NCBI GenBank assembly: GCA_036873755.1
Contig: JAVTVY010025334.1
Span: 36,427-100,426, forward strand
Direction: 5' to 3'
DNA length: 64,000 nt
From: Hanleya hanleyi
Taxonomy: Eukaryota; Mollusca; Polyplacophora; Lepidopleurida; Hanleyidae
Position 1 is the stretch's first letter. Each line of letters starts with the position of its first letter. Below, piece after piece: positions 54,731 to 64,000 of the stretch. Under the pieces are notes generated by a model. The model was not told the DNA's origin, did no database searches, and worked only from the letters and a program-made list of their open reading frames with translations. The translations under genes were made by a program, and so were the position numbers.

Positions 54731-56190
54731 AGGTCAACCCAAACGCTCAGAGGTCAAAAATATAAAAAAATAGTCCTTTCGATTCTGAAAATAATGATAT
54801 TTTTTTCATAATTTTGTGCAGTCTGGTTGGCGAGATATTGCCGTTTGAAAGGTGAAAATCGCTCTCCTGTCAATTCCAGCTGTGACGTCACGGAGGGAAG
54901 CCGTCTTGTATTCTGTATGTTAAAGCCGTATACTACAGTCGTAAGTAGCTGCTGATTTCTGGAGATTTTCGGAGTATCGGGGCATCATTTGTTAAATATG
55001 CCGCGACGTTGTGTAGTGGGAGGTTGCAGTTTTACTACAGATGACGGTGTTAGTATTCATTTGTGGCCTAAAGACGAGAAAATCGCTGCAAATTGGACGA
55101 AATTTGTACGCAACACGAGAGTGTGGAAAGAGGGCCCGAGCCAGTACTCGTATAATTTGCTCGGCACATTTTGACAGAAATTAGACATCATTCGAGGACA
55201 TCTACAGCGTAGCAGTTGAATTCGGGTACAAACCAAAACTAAAGAGGACAGCTATTCCAACTATCAAACCTAAGAACAATCAGAATGTGACGGCAAAGAA
55301 ATCGGACAAGGAGAATCTATCACGGACATCGGCTGAACGAACCTAGCCTGCAAGCGAGGCCGCGGGCAGGGAGACGGCTGTACATGCCCTCCTCGCTCTC
55401 CCGTGGCATTTGTTGCTTGAGCACCTACAGGCTAGACTGGATGAGTCTCTATTTCATATATACTATTTAATAATAATAAAATGATCTTTCATAAATATAT
55501 ATACGTTTGATAAGTAAATGAATAAAAAAAACACCAATTGGAGTGAATGGCTGTAGATACAGAAGTGATAATAATACTTTCATAATCCCTTGACATTTGA
55601 GATTGTGGGAATATCATTCGATTTCAATTTAATTGAGGTAATTTGTCGAAAATTGAGCACTTTTCGCCATGAATGTCCAAAGGTTTTTTATCAAACTATA
55701 TAATTCTGAAATTAGTATTTCATGAGGATTATGGGAAAACAAACAAAATTCAAATCGGACGTATATCAGTAGAGTTATCAACAGTTTACTGTCCATACTG
55801 CCGAATCCCGGAGTATCCCTTCGAAAAGGCTGCCTCGGTCAGTAACAACAATAACAACACATATGTGCTCGTTCTTTACATCACAGAATCATTCTACATT
55901 CAATACAGTTTGAAATATATGGACATTTGGTCTTATAGATGACGATAATAAGGTTTCCAGTCAAGTTGCATACCAATCTGTATTCAACAAACGACCTCTC
56001 CGAATCCTGTCGTCGGGTTCCACGTTGTCAGAGTGGTTGTCACTGTCAGAATCGGGGCCGTACGGCTCAAATTGATAGGGCTGAATTCCGCCGTTGGTCT
56101 GCAAACAACTGTTAATTTACCCGTCATCATCCTCCTCTATGTCTATTTCATCTTCTTGGCGAAAAATATTTCCATCTAAGCAGCTGATAT
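54731..56190 (+). mobile_element. TTAA-flanked THAP DNA transposon, copy 2, split by LTR element
   Basis: Starts AGGTCAACCCAAACG directly after TTAA (54727-54730) and follows copy 1 closely, with small indels, up to GCAGCTGATAT, where the LTR begins. The right end (homologous to about 38352-38609) is not in the window and should lie beyond the 3' LTR. Confidence 0.75.
54998..55347 (+). pseudogene. THAP zinc-finger domain remnant, copy 2
   Basis: Same MPRRCVVGGCSF start (ATG 54998) and the same frameshift before the CLAHF pair as copy 1. The later in-frame stop is TAG here and TAA in copy 1. The shared frameshift means both copies descend from an already broken source. Confidence 0.75.
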
Positions 56191-56993
56191 TATAACAGAG
56201 CCATAAGACATGTACATGTAAAATAACTATAACAGAGCCATAAGACATGTACATGTAAAATGAACATGTACCTCAATTATATTCCATTATTATTTAATGT
56301 TTGTTTATTGTGAATTTGTATTATAAGTATGGAGTTATTAGTTACTGATAAATGTATACACTCAATATTATGTAACACATGTTATAACTAGGATTTAATG
56401 CTATGAGTTTACTTTTGTAATAAGATTTTATGATAACAGTTCTATTAGTTCATAGCTCTTGAAAGTTGACATTTAATTAGTGTTGTTAGACCATTTCTGA
56501 CCAGCTGGTGCAAAGACAGGAGCCAGGTGTCAATTGTAGTCAGACTGTCATTTTAGTCTCAGATAATCCTTGTTGTTATTAGGTAAGAGTCCCTACTGTT
56601 AATTGAGATGTCATACTGAATGAACAGGATAGCTGGCAGACATGACAGGACGTTAGGATTACTTGAACAATTGTTGAAAGTGTGTTATGATTGTTAAGAA
56701 TGTCTACCTGTGGATTTCACTACGCCTATAATGTATATAAATATGTATGCAGTAGGAAACCAAGTCAGTTCGCTTTTAGAATTCATCTTGGCATGCGACT
56801 TTGCAGCGCCAAGGCAGTTCGTGTATATAAGTTATATAGGTAACACTTGTAAATGTAGGTTGCTATATGTATTAACATATAGTTTCTGTAATAACTGGAA
56901 GTGCTGTATAATTGTGTATATTAGAATTAATATTACGTCAAGGTTAGATAATTGGATTAGGGTAAATAAAGCTAGGTTGTGTTATATTTAACA
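56191..56993 (+). repeat. 5' LTR
   Basis: About 803 bp from TATAACAGAGCC to TATATTTAACA. It starts with a 37-38 bp direct duplication (two TATAACAGAGCCATAAGACA blocks). TATATAAATA at 56734-56743 is a probable TATA box and AATAAA at 56965-56970 a polyadenylation signal. The start is set by comparison with 3' LTR bases after the polypurine tract; it does not begin with TG. Confidence 0.8.
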
Positions 56994-57392
56994 TGGACTA
57001 CGACTTACTTATTAATGTGATAACCAGTGAGCCAACTAGGTTATAGATGATGGAGATACCCGGCCTGTAATCTTCTAAGATTGACAGACTTTCTCAGTAC
57101 AAACTGCTCTTAGCTCCCCAAACTAAGAGATTTCATATCGGAATATATATGATGACATTGGAATATTCAACGAACGGTGAACACCCAAAGGAAAAACAAC
57201 AGAAGAATGATTAGACGAAGATGAAATAATTCAAGCCGCCTTTGATGACTGACAGAACCAGCTAAGGAGCCTGAGTACCAAGAAAGAGTGACAAACACTA
57301 AGAGTAAGTATAATCGCCATATGATTTACTAACTAGCTTGTTTTATCTATCTTGTCTTGGAAATTCAAACTGATTTAACCTTAAACAGTAAA
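56994..57392 (+). other. Leader with primer-binding site, no gag
   Basis: TGGACTACGACTTACTTATT directly after the LTR is the expected primer-binding position; the tRNA was not identified. TTAAACAG just before the pol ATG could be a splice acceptor. No ORF. Confidence 0.5.
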
Positions 57393-60300
57393 ATGGCCAG
57401 CTGGAAGTGCAACAAACACAACTGTCAAAAAGTTGGTAGAGCTTACAATAGCATACATTGTCAAGTGAGACCTAACATTTCTCTCACAACACCCCTTGAG
57501 AAAAGCTCAGTGCATATCAAGGTTGGCAAGTTAAAAACACATGCTTTAGTCGACACAGGGGCAAGCATCTCTTGCATTTCACAAAGGTGTTTGCAGAAAG
57601 CCTACCCAAATGCAGTCGTTAATACATGTAATTTACAAGCCATTACAGGTGTTTGTGGTGAAGTTCATTCTGTGTTAGGCGTAGTGAATCTACCAATTCA
57701 ATTTGAAGATCTTGAAGAGCTCAATGGAGAATTTTATGTATTTAAAACATTACACAAAGATGTAATTTTAGGAGAGGATTTCCTAAGGAAATATGATGCA
57801 AACATTGATTTTAAAAGGAACAAACTATTGCTTTGCAATGGTCAGTTTAACATTTCCATGGCAACTGAAACAAACAACAAAACATATGGACATAAAGAAT
57901 CTGGGAGTGCCAAAACAACAGACATTATTCTGGTTAAGCCAAAGCGTGAAATAAATTTTCCTGTATATGTACCTGAAGCAGGTGATGGAAATTTGATCTT
58001 ATTGGAGCCAATAGAGTCACTTTCAGCAAAATATAGCATTGCAGGTGCGCGCACTGTCGCAAAAGTTAAAAACAAAATGGCTATTTACAAAGTAATGAAC
58101 CCATCCAACCTTCCTGTCTATATCGAGAAGCATGCAACAATTGCCACATTTCACGTAGTTACTCCAGACTCGATTACAACAATGAAACAAGATAATACAT
58201 CAAACAACTCCGCTGATGTAAATTTCATGGAAGGAGACACGAAAAGTGATGCTTATTATGCTAACCTAGCACGAGAGCTAGGAATAACACTAGACGATTC
58301 CATACTTACACCGGAGCAAAAGGAATCATTTTTAGCATTTCTTGGTCGTAACCGTGATGTTTTTGCCAAAGATATGACTGAATTAGGCAAAGCTAGTGCT
58401 CATTATCACAGAATTTTCACTAAAACAGAGAAACCGATTTATTCACGTCCATACCGACAAAGCCCCCAGACAAAACAGCGATGTGATGAATTAGTGAAAG
58501 AAATGTTAGAAAATAACATAGTTGAACCATCACTATCTGAATGGTCATCCCCTGTAGTGCTTGTGAAAAAGAAAAATGGAAAATATAGATTTGCGGTAGA
58601 CTATCGCAAGCTGAATGCGATCACAGAACCGATTTCTTTTCCCATCCCTTTGTTATCAGATGCTATCGACTCTGTAGCACAGGCAAAGTCTAAAATATTT
58701 TCTGTTCTTGACCTGGCAAGTGGTTTTTGGCAAATTCCACTACATGATGACACAAAACCAAAGACCGCGTTTACGACGGATCAGGGAAGGTTCCAATTCC
58801 GAGTTCTTCCGTTCGGAATGAGAAATTCGCCCGCGAGCTTTAGTCTCATGATGTCACAGGTCCTTGCCGGCCTTACTTAGCTTCACACCCTATGCTATAT
58901 AGATGACATACTCTGCCATTCAAACACATTAGATGAACATATGGTCCATCTTGGACAAATTTTCTCTCGCTTACGGGAAGCAAATCTTAAATTACAACCG
59001 CCAAAATGCGCATTTGCACAGCGACAAGTTCCGTATCTAGGACACGTGCTAAGTGATCAAGGTATTCATGTGGATGAAGCCAAAGTTCATGCTGTTAAAT
59101 CATTTCCCAGACCAAAATCACAGAAAGAGGTTCGAAGTTTCCTAGGTTTATGCAATTACTATCGCAAATTTGTACAAAATTATGCTTCAATAGCATCCCC
59201 CATGAATCAACTTCTTCAGAAAGACGTTAAATTCAAATGGACCGATGACACTGAAAATTCATTCAAAGCACTCAAACAAGCACTTGTCACAGCCCCTATA
59301 TTAGCATATCCAGATTTCCAAAAAGAATTCATTATTTCAACAGATGCGTCTGATAGTGCAATAGGATATGTTTTAGGACAAAAAGATGAAAAAGGCAATG
59401 AACATGCTATAGCCTTTGGCGGACGATCCCTGCGCGGTAGTGAAAAGACATGGCATATCTCAGAGAAAGAAGGTCTTGGATTAGTTGAATCAGTTCGTGC
59501 CTTTCGTCCATACATCGCAAATGCTCACTTTCGTGTTTTCACTGACCACATTGCCCTCACTTGGTTAAACAACATAAAAGCTAACAAAGGTAGACTAGGC
59601 AGGTGGGCTCTTGAGCTTCAAGAGTACAATTTCACAATTCAGTACAAGCCAGGAGCTAAAAATGGAAATGCTGATGGGTTGTCTAGAAGAGAATATGAAG
59701 CAACCACAACTGAAAGTACAGAAGAAACCATTGTGAGTAGTATAGAAACCACATATTTATCCAATACAGAGAATCAGAATGAGCCAATTGAGGCAACTCT
59801 AACATATAGGGAACCGAAACATGCTCATTTAGCAACTATATGTCCAAAAGATACAATTGTTGTGGCACAAGTCAATACTGAAATTGTAATTTCAAATCCA
59901 TTTCTGGAGGGCATACAGCGTGAGTGTCCTGACTTAGCCCCGATCTTTGCCTACAAAGAAGATGGTGATCTTCCGGATGATCCAAAACAGAGTCGTCGCT
60001 TAGTTGCGGAAGCATATCATTATGTGATTGAGGACGGAATTCTGTATCATTTCTTTAATACAAAAAATAAAAAGGCTGCCGATTCTTATACAAAACAGAT
60101 AGCTGTTCCTAGAGGTAATCGCAAAGATATACTCCAAGCCTATCACGATTCAGTGCTAGGAGGTTGCCACCAAGGTCAAGAAAGAATGTATGCTGCTATA
60201 AGATCCAAATATCATTGGGATAAAATGTACACAGATGTGTGTACCTATGTACGTACATGCACGACATGTCAACAGATCAAAACAAATGTTCATGATAAGC

Positions 60301-61759
60301 CTGCACCACTTAAACCCTTGCCATATGAACGTGCTTTCTCGCGTCTTCATATTGACATACTCGGCCCACTTCCAAAAACTCCGGATGGTTCCAAATATCT
60401 ACTCCTTGTAGTGGATTCTTACAGCAAATGGCCAGAATGTTTTCCTATGAAAACACAGGAAGCCACTGAAGTTGCATCCATTCTATACCGAGAGATTCTC
60501 ACACGTTATGGGTCACCAGACAAATTAGTCAGCGATCGCGGTGCTCAGTTCATGTCCAAACTCATAGCAGCCATGACAGAACTATTCAACATCAAACATG
60601 CTAAAACCAGTTCATATCATCCTGCAACCAATGCTACATGTGAAAGAATGAATCGCGTCATTGAGCAGGGTCTAAGAGCCTACATCAAGGAAGATCAAAC
60701 TGATTGGCCAGATCATATACCAGGTATTATGATGGCATACCGCATGACCCCAGCCACTCAATCAACTGGCTTATCTCCTTATCAAATGCTGTTTGGTAGA
60801 CAGATGAGAACACCAATAGATACCACTCTAATTCCAAAAGAAACACTGTCAAAGGATCATAGAACATACTTGTCAAAAATTCTAGACAATCTGGCTGAGT
60901 ATAGAAAAATTGCAGATGAAAATTTGAAAAAAGCCCAAACAAAATACAAAACTTATTATGATAGAAGAACAAAGGAACCAACATTCGAGCCAGCACAAAA
61001 GGTATGGTTATATTGTACCAAAAAGACTGTGGGCCGATCTCCCAAACTAACAAAAAAGTGGCAAGGACCATATTATGTTGTATTGGTTGGACAAAACTAC
61101 ACATACAAATTGCGCAAATGTAGTGACGATAAAGAAGTGAAATCGATGATTCAGCAAACCGTCTCAAAAAGTTTCATGACCCAGCAGACAGGCCAAACTA
61201 TGAGCCTGAAGATTTACCACAAACAAATGATGAACTCAATCCAGAAGAAATAGAGTCAGAAAATGATGAAAACGAGACAAATACCAATGACAAACGGAAC
61301 AATGAAACAAAGGAACCAAAAGAGCATCATGTGCCAAAAACAAAAGCAGCACTTAGAAACAATGAACAGGCAAAAACAAGAGTAACACCCAAAACTATTC
61401 AACATCCTAAAGATACCGGTACAATCCCAAGCTCAAGTACAAATCAAGATCCAAACTCGGTAACAACACCAAACAAATTCCTAGTGACTGAAATTGACAA
61501 AATTCTAGCATCAAAACGTTACAATGGACGAATGTGCTACAGGATTAAATGGGTAGACAACACTAGAGGCTCCACCTGGGAGCATGATACGAGTCTCCCA
61601 GATGAGCTGCGTCGACAATATCATGCCGACAAAACATTGTCTGGCAAGAAAAGGCGCAAACCTTTAGGCCAAAATAAGTTTTTCATGAAGAAATCTGAAC
61701 AAACAGTGGCTTTTGTTAACTCGGATCGAAGTGAGTTATGTCCAAACAGCAACCCATGA
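57393..61759 (+). pseudogene. pol: pol polyprotein: protease, RT, RNase H, integrase, chromodomain (two breaks)
   Basis: The ATG at 57393 (AAAATGG) precedes a retropepsin with LVDTGAS (about 57546-57566) and ILGEDFL. The reverse transcriptase spans about 58430-59100, with FAVDYRKLN, DLASGFWQIPL and YIDD (58896-58907). A TAG at 58878-58880, in the same frame, interrupts it just before YIDD. RNase H follows (STDASDSAIG to GNADGLSRR, about 59335-59690), then integrase with a zinc-binding region (about 60140-60290), catalytic HIDILGP, VSDRGAQF and CERMNR, and a GPY-type KWQGPYYVV. A one-base shift near 61148 moves the frame; the shifted frame runs on through an acidic linker to a chromodomain (about 61475-61625, FLVTEIDKIL ... 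RIKWVDN ... STWEHD) and stops at 61759. It was presumably one long pol ORF before these two lesions. Confidence 0.85.
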
Positions 61760-62193
61760 TAGATATTAAAAGTGTAAAAATAGAAAATATTCGGAAAATC
61801 AAGTTCATTGATGGCATGTATTATGTGAAAGTGTTATACAAAACGAAGGAACAGGTGTGTGGCGCAGCCTGGTTCCCACTTAATCGGATACCCCAAAACA
61901 AAATCCATCACTTAATTGTACATGTACGACAGGTGACTTATCAGACAGAAAAAGAATGGTATGAGGAAAATCCCTTCGATCGCAAATTAGTTCAACGACG
62001 AACTTCAGTGCCACACTCCCTCAAGGTTTTCAAATTCCAGTTTCAGATGGGAACACAATTATTCAAATCTAGAGATATGCCATATCAATGGAATCCTGTC
62101 GAAAATATTGATCTGAATATGGTGTATGATTTTCTTGATGATTTAGAGGGACACAATACACACATTCGATTTGATAAGAGCATATATGCCTAG
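61738..62193 (+). CDS. Extra ORF downstream of pol, function unknown
   Basis: 151 residues, intact, overlapping the end of the chromodomain frame by 22 bp in another frame. Begins MSKQQPMIDIKSVKIENI, with a beta-rich stretch (IRKIKFIDGMYYVKVLYKT, then AAWFPLNRI) that could be a small barrel, and a Tyr/Asp-rich C-terminus (NMVYDFLDDLEG). No signal peptide, membrane segment or zinc motif, so it is not an envelope. The overlap with pol suggests translation by re-initiation, frameshifting or a spliced message. I do not recognise the family. Confidence 0.55.
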   Translation: MSKQQPMIDIKSVKIENIRKIKFIDGMYYVKVLYKTKEQVCGAAWFPLNRIPQNKIHHLIVHVRQVTYQTEKEWYEENPFDRKLVQRRTSVPHSLKVFKFQFQMGTQLFKSRDMPYQWNPVENIDLNMVYDFLDDLEGHNTHIRFDKSIYA

Positions 62194-63372
62194 GTTTTAT
62201 ATCGGCAAAAGATGTACCGAAAGATCATGACTTTGCTGAGACAACCACAGGACTGGTCAGAGGCTTGTCACCCCTGACAGATGCTGTGATACTCTTAATA
62301 TGGCTTGACAAACCATATTCGAGTACAAAAGGGAATATGTATATAATTAGTTACTGCTTACAAGTTGTTGCATTATGTGTTGATGTATTGATGTAGTTTG
62401 TTATAATTCCCACTAACATGACTAACTTATTTTATGTTGTGAAAAATCCAAGGATCTTGCGGATGTAAGGTTTGCACTTTATACTCTCATGTATGTATGT
62501 ATATGGATACATGAATACTACCTACATGTATGTTTATTCTTTCCTCGAAAATAATTGTTTAATAACACTAAAAAAATTATGTGAGTCATTCATCTTGACA
62601 AAATAAAGTATAGTTTCTCTGTTGTGCTCTTTCACTGAGGCACCGGTTGAAAATCAAGTGCTAGGGTCAGACTTGTCTGCAGCAAGTCTTCCCATCAAAC
62701 TTTTTCAGCCTGGGTTTCAAGTAAAACACAACATTACATTTTTCATTTTTGATTTTCAGGAATTAATTATCCAACATCATTTCTTTCTCAATTTCATTCA
62801 TTTATGTTCTTTACAATAGATCACTGTGTCAGAATAAGTATTACTGACTTGACTAGAACCTATATCTCTCTTTACATGGTGATCAGTGTCCTTGTTGTGC
62901 ATTTAGAATGTTGTATCTAAACAGGAATATATATGTACATAGTCCTCAATATAACCCATGTATGTAAGTATGTAAATGATGTAATGATACATGTAACAAA
63001 ATTATAAAAAAGAAAAAAAAAAATGAAGATTGACTAAATAATCACTCTTGAATAATAATGAATATCTTTGTGCCAACTCTTTCTATACAAATATATCTTA
63101 AACATTGCTAACTCTCTGCATTTCACATCTGAGTGTTTCAGCTGTATGGTGTCCACAGACAGAAGTGACCCAAGAAAGCCAAGAGCAAAAGCTCCCCATA
63201 TTCCAGACAAGTATCAGCAACCTCACCCACAGTTCAACATTGCACAGGAATCTTCAACTTCAATCAACATCACACAAGAACTTCTAAAAACTCCACCAAA
63301 CATCGATGAAAATGACTACCACAGACAATTTATTACAGTTTCGGGACGAAACTTATTCGGGGACGGAGGGAA
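62194..63372 (+). other. Region between extra ORF and polypurine tract
   Basis: Mostly AT-rich, with no clear gene. At 63130-63142 CTGAGTGTTTCAG looks like a splice acceptor, followed by an open frame (63143-63409, Pro/Gln/Asn-rich, e.g. PRKPRAKAPHIPDKYQQP) that runs through the polypurine tract into the LTR. It could be the second exon of a spliced retroelement protein. Confidence 0.4.
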
Positions 63373-63373
63373 C
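63359..63373 (+). other. Polypurine tract
   Basis: GGGGACGGAGGGAAC immediately precedes the first base of the 3' LTR, the expected place for plus-strand priming. Confidence 0.65.
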
Positions 63374-64000
63374 TATAACAGAGCCATAAGACATGTACAT
63401 GTAAAATAACTATAACAGAGCCATAAGACATGTACATGTAAATTTGTAAAATGAACATGTACCTCAATTATATTTCATTACTATTTAATATTTGTTTATT
63501 ATGTAACACATGTTGGAATTAGGATTTAGGGGTTTGAGTATTGATTGTAATAGGATGTTTTGATAACAGTTGACATTTAATTAGTGTTGTTAGACCATTT
63601 TTGACCAGCTGGTGCAAAGACAGGAGCCAGGTGTCAATTGTAGTCAGACTGTCATTTTAGTCTCAGATAATCCTTGTTGTTATTAGGTAAGAGTCCCTAC
63701 TGTTAATTGAGATGTCATACTGAATGAACAGGATAGCTGGCAGACATGACAGGATGTTAGGATTACTTGAACAATTGTTGAAAGTGTGTTATGATTGTTA
63801 AGAATGTCTACCTGTGGATTTCACTAAAACTATAATGTATATAAATATGTATGCAGTAGGAAACCAAGTCAGTTCACTTTTAGAATTCATCTTGGCATGC
63901 GACTTTGCAGCGCCAAGGCAGTTAGTAAATGTAAGTTATATAGGTAACACTTGTAAATGTAGACGGCTATATGTACTAACATATAGTTTCTGTAATAACT
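63374..64000 (+). repeat. 3' LTR, truncated by window end
   Basis: Matches the 5' LTR from its first base to the equivalent of about 56896, including the 37-bp leading duplication. It lacks an internal stretch of about 70 bp present at about 56310-56370 and differs at scattered sites. About 97 bp of the LTR lie beyond the window. Confidence 0.85.

Larger units (their letters stand above)
56191..63999 (+). mobile_element. Ty3/gypsy-type LTR retrotransposon, gag-less, with chromodomain
   Basis: 5' LTR 56191-56993, primer-binding site from TGGACTACGAC (56994), pol from 57393, an extra ORF 61738-62193, polypurine-like GGGGACGGAGGGAAC (about 63359-63373), and a 3' LTR from 63374 running off the window. 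The domain order protease-RT-RNase H-integrase is that of Ty3/gypsy. No gag-like or CCHC sequence is found in the 400 bp between the LTR and pol. The LTRs differ by several indels, so the insertion is not recent. Confidence 0.85.

Noticed and set aside
25465..64000. tRNA, rRNA or microRNA genes
   Set aside because: No A/B-box tRNA fold or rRNA sequence was recognised; hairpins found belong to repeats. A tRNAscan/Infernal run would be decisive.

Overview
This is a eukaryotic window, most likely from a marine invertebrate. It has spliced exons with GT/AG borders, no bacterial-type gene packing, an AT-rich background full of TACATGTA words, and dispersed repeats of the kinds common in mollusc and other marine-invertebrate genomes: a TATACGCCCG-type repeat near 43.2 kb and a 'TTTAACGTCGCATTCAGCAA' type near 52.27 kb. 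The species cannot be named from sequence alone. Only one host gene is supported: the 5' end of a KIF13/Khc-73-like kinesin-3 gene on the + strand, with coding exon 1 at 25100-25151 and exon 2 at 25389-25464.

Region 1 (1-24812) is a recent, highly ordered repeat locus ending about 290 bp upstream of the kinesin start codon. Its unit is a head-to-head pair of long arms around a palindromic core (centres near 750 and 18817). Moving outward, each arm carries TG/CA and ACC simple repeats, a CCGGGTACAT-type repeat, an 18-21 bp minisatellite, a TATA-bearing C2H2 zinc-finger gene, then tandem arrays of about 176 bp (TGACGTCA- and TGCGCATGCGCA-rich), about 170 bp and about 154 bp. The arm ends at an 880-bp segment that is present directly upstream of the kinesin (23936-24812) and duplicated at 7195-8072. 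Between the arms, 8073-13085 holds a composite higher-order repeat of 164-bp units alternating with spacers of about 800 bp. The layout reads as a tandem array with a period of about 18 kb. The zinc-finger ORF is the only plausible gene in this region; its three copies carry different lesions.

Region 2 (25465-54598) has no recognised exon and is most simply intron of the kinesin gene. It is studded with non-autonomous DNA transposons with visible terminal inverted repeats and target-site duplications: a 152-bp element with a 10-bp duplication, a CTCTTTGCCCCATG MITE in two copies, three CAGGG-ended elements each flanked by a 5-bp duplication, a TA-flanked mini-element, and a 1.73-kb TTAA-flanked THAP-domain element. 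There are also GAGAGTGAT minisatellites and a short retroelement-like ORF.

Region 3 (54599-64000) is a nest: a dispersed repeat, interrupted by a second THAP/TTAA element (54731-56190), itself interrupted by a Ty3/gypsy-type LTR retrotransposon (5' LTR 56191-56993; 3' LTR from 63374, running off the window). The retrotransposon has protease, reverse transcriptase, RNase H, integrase and a C-terminal chromodomain, but no recognisable gag. It is broken by an in-frame stop just before the YIDD motif and by a frameshift after the integrase, and it carries an additional 151-aa ORF downstream of pol.

The candidate for an undescribed system is Region 1: a palindromic element family with its own TATA-driven zinc-finger gene, transcription-factor-motif-rich arms, and a hairpin-loop core seen in both orientations. 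How it moves or amplifies is unknown; the mechanism proposals below are inference.
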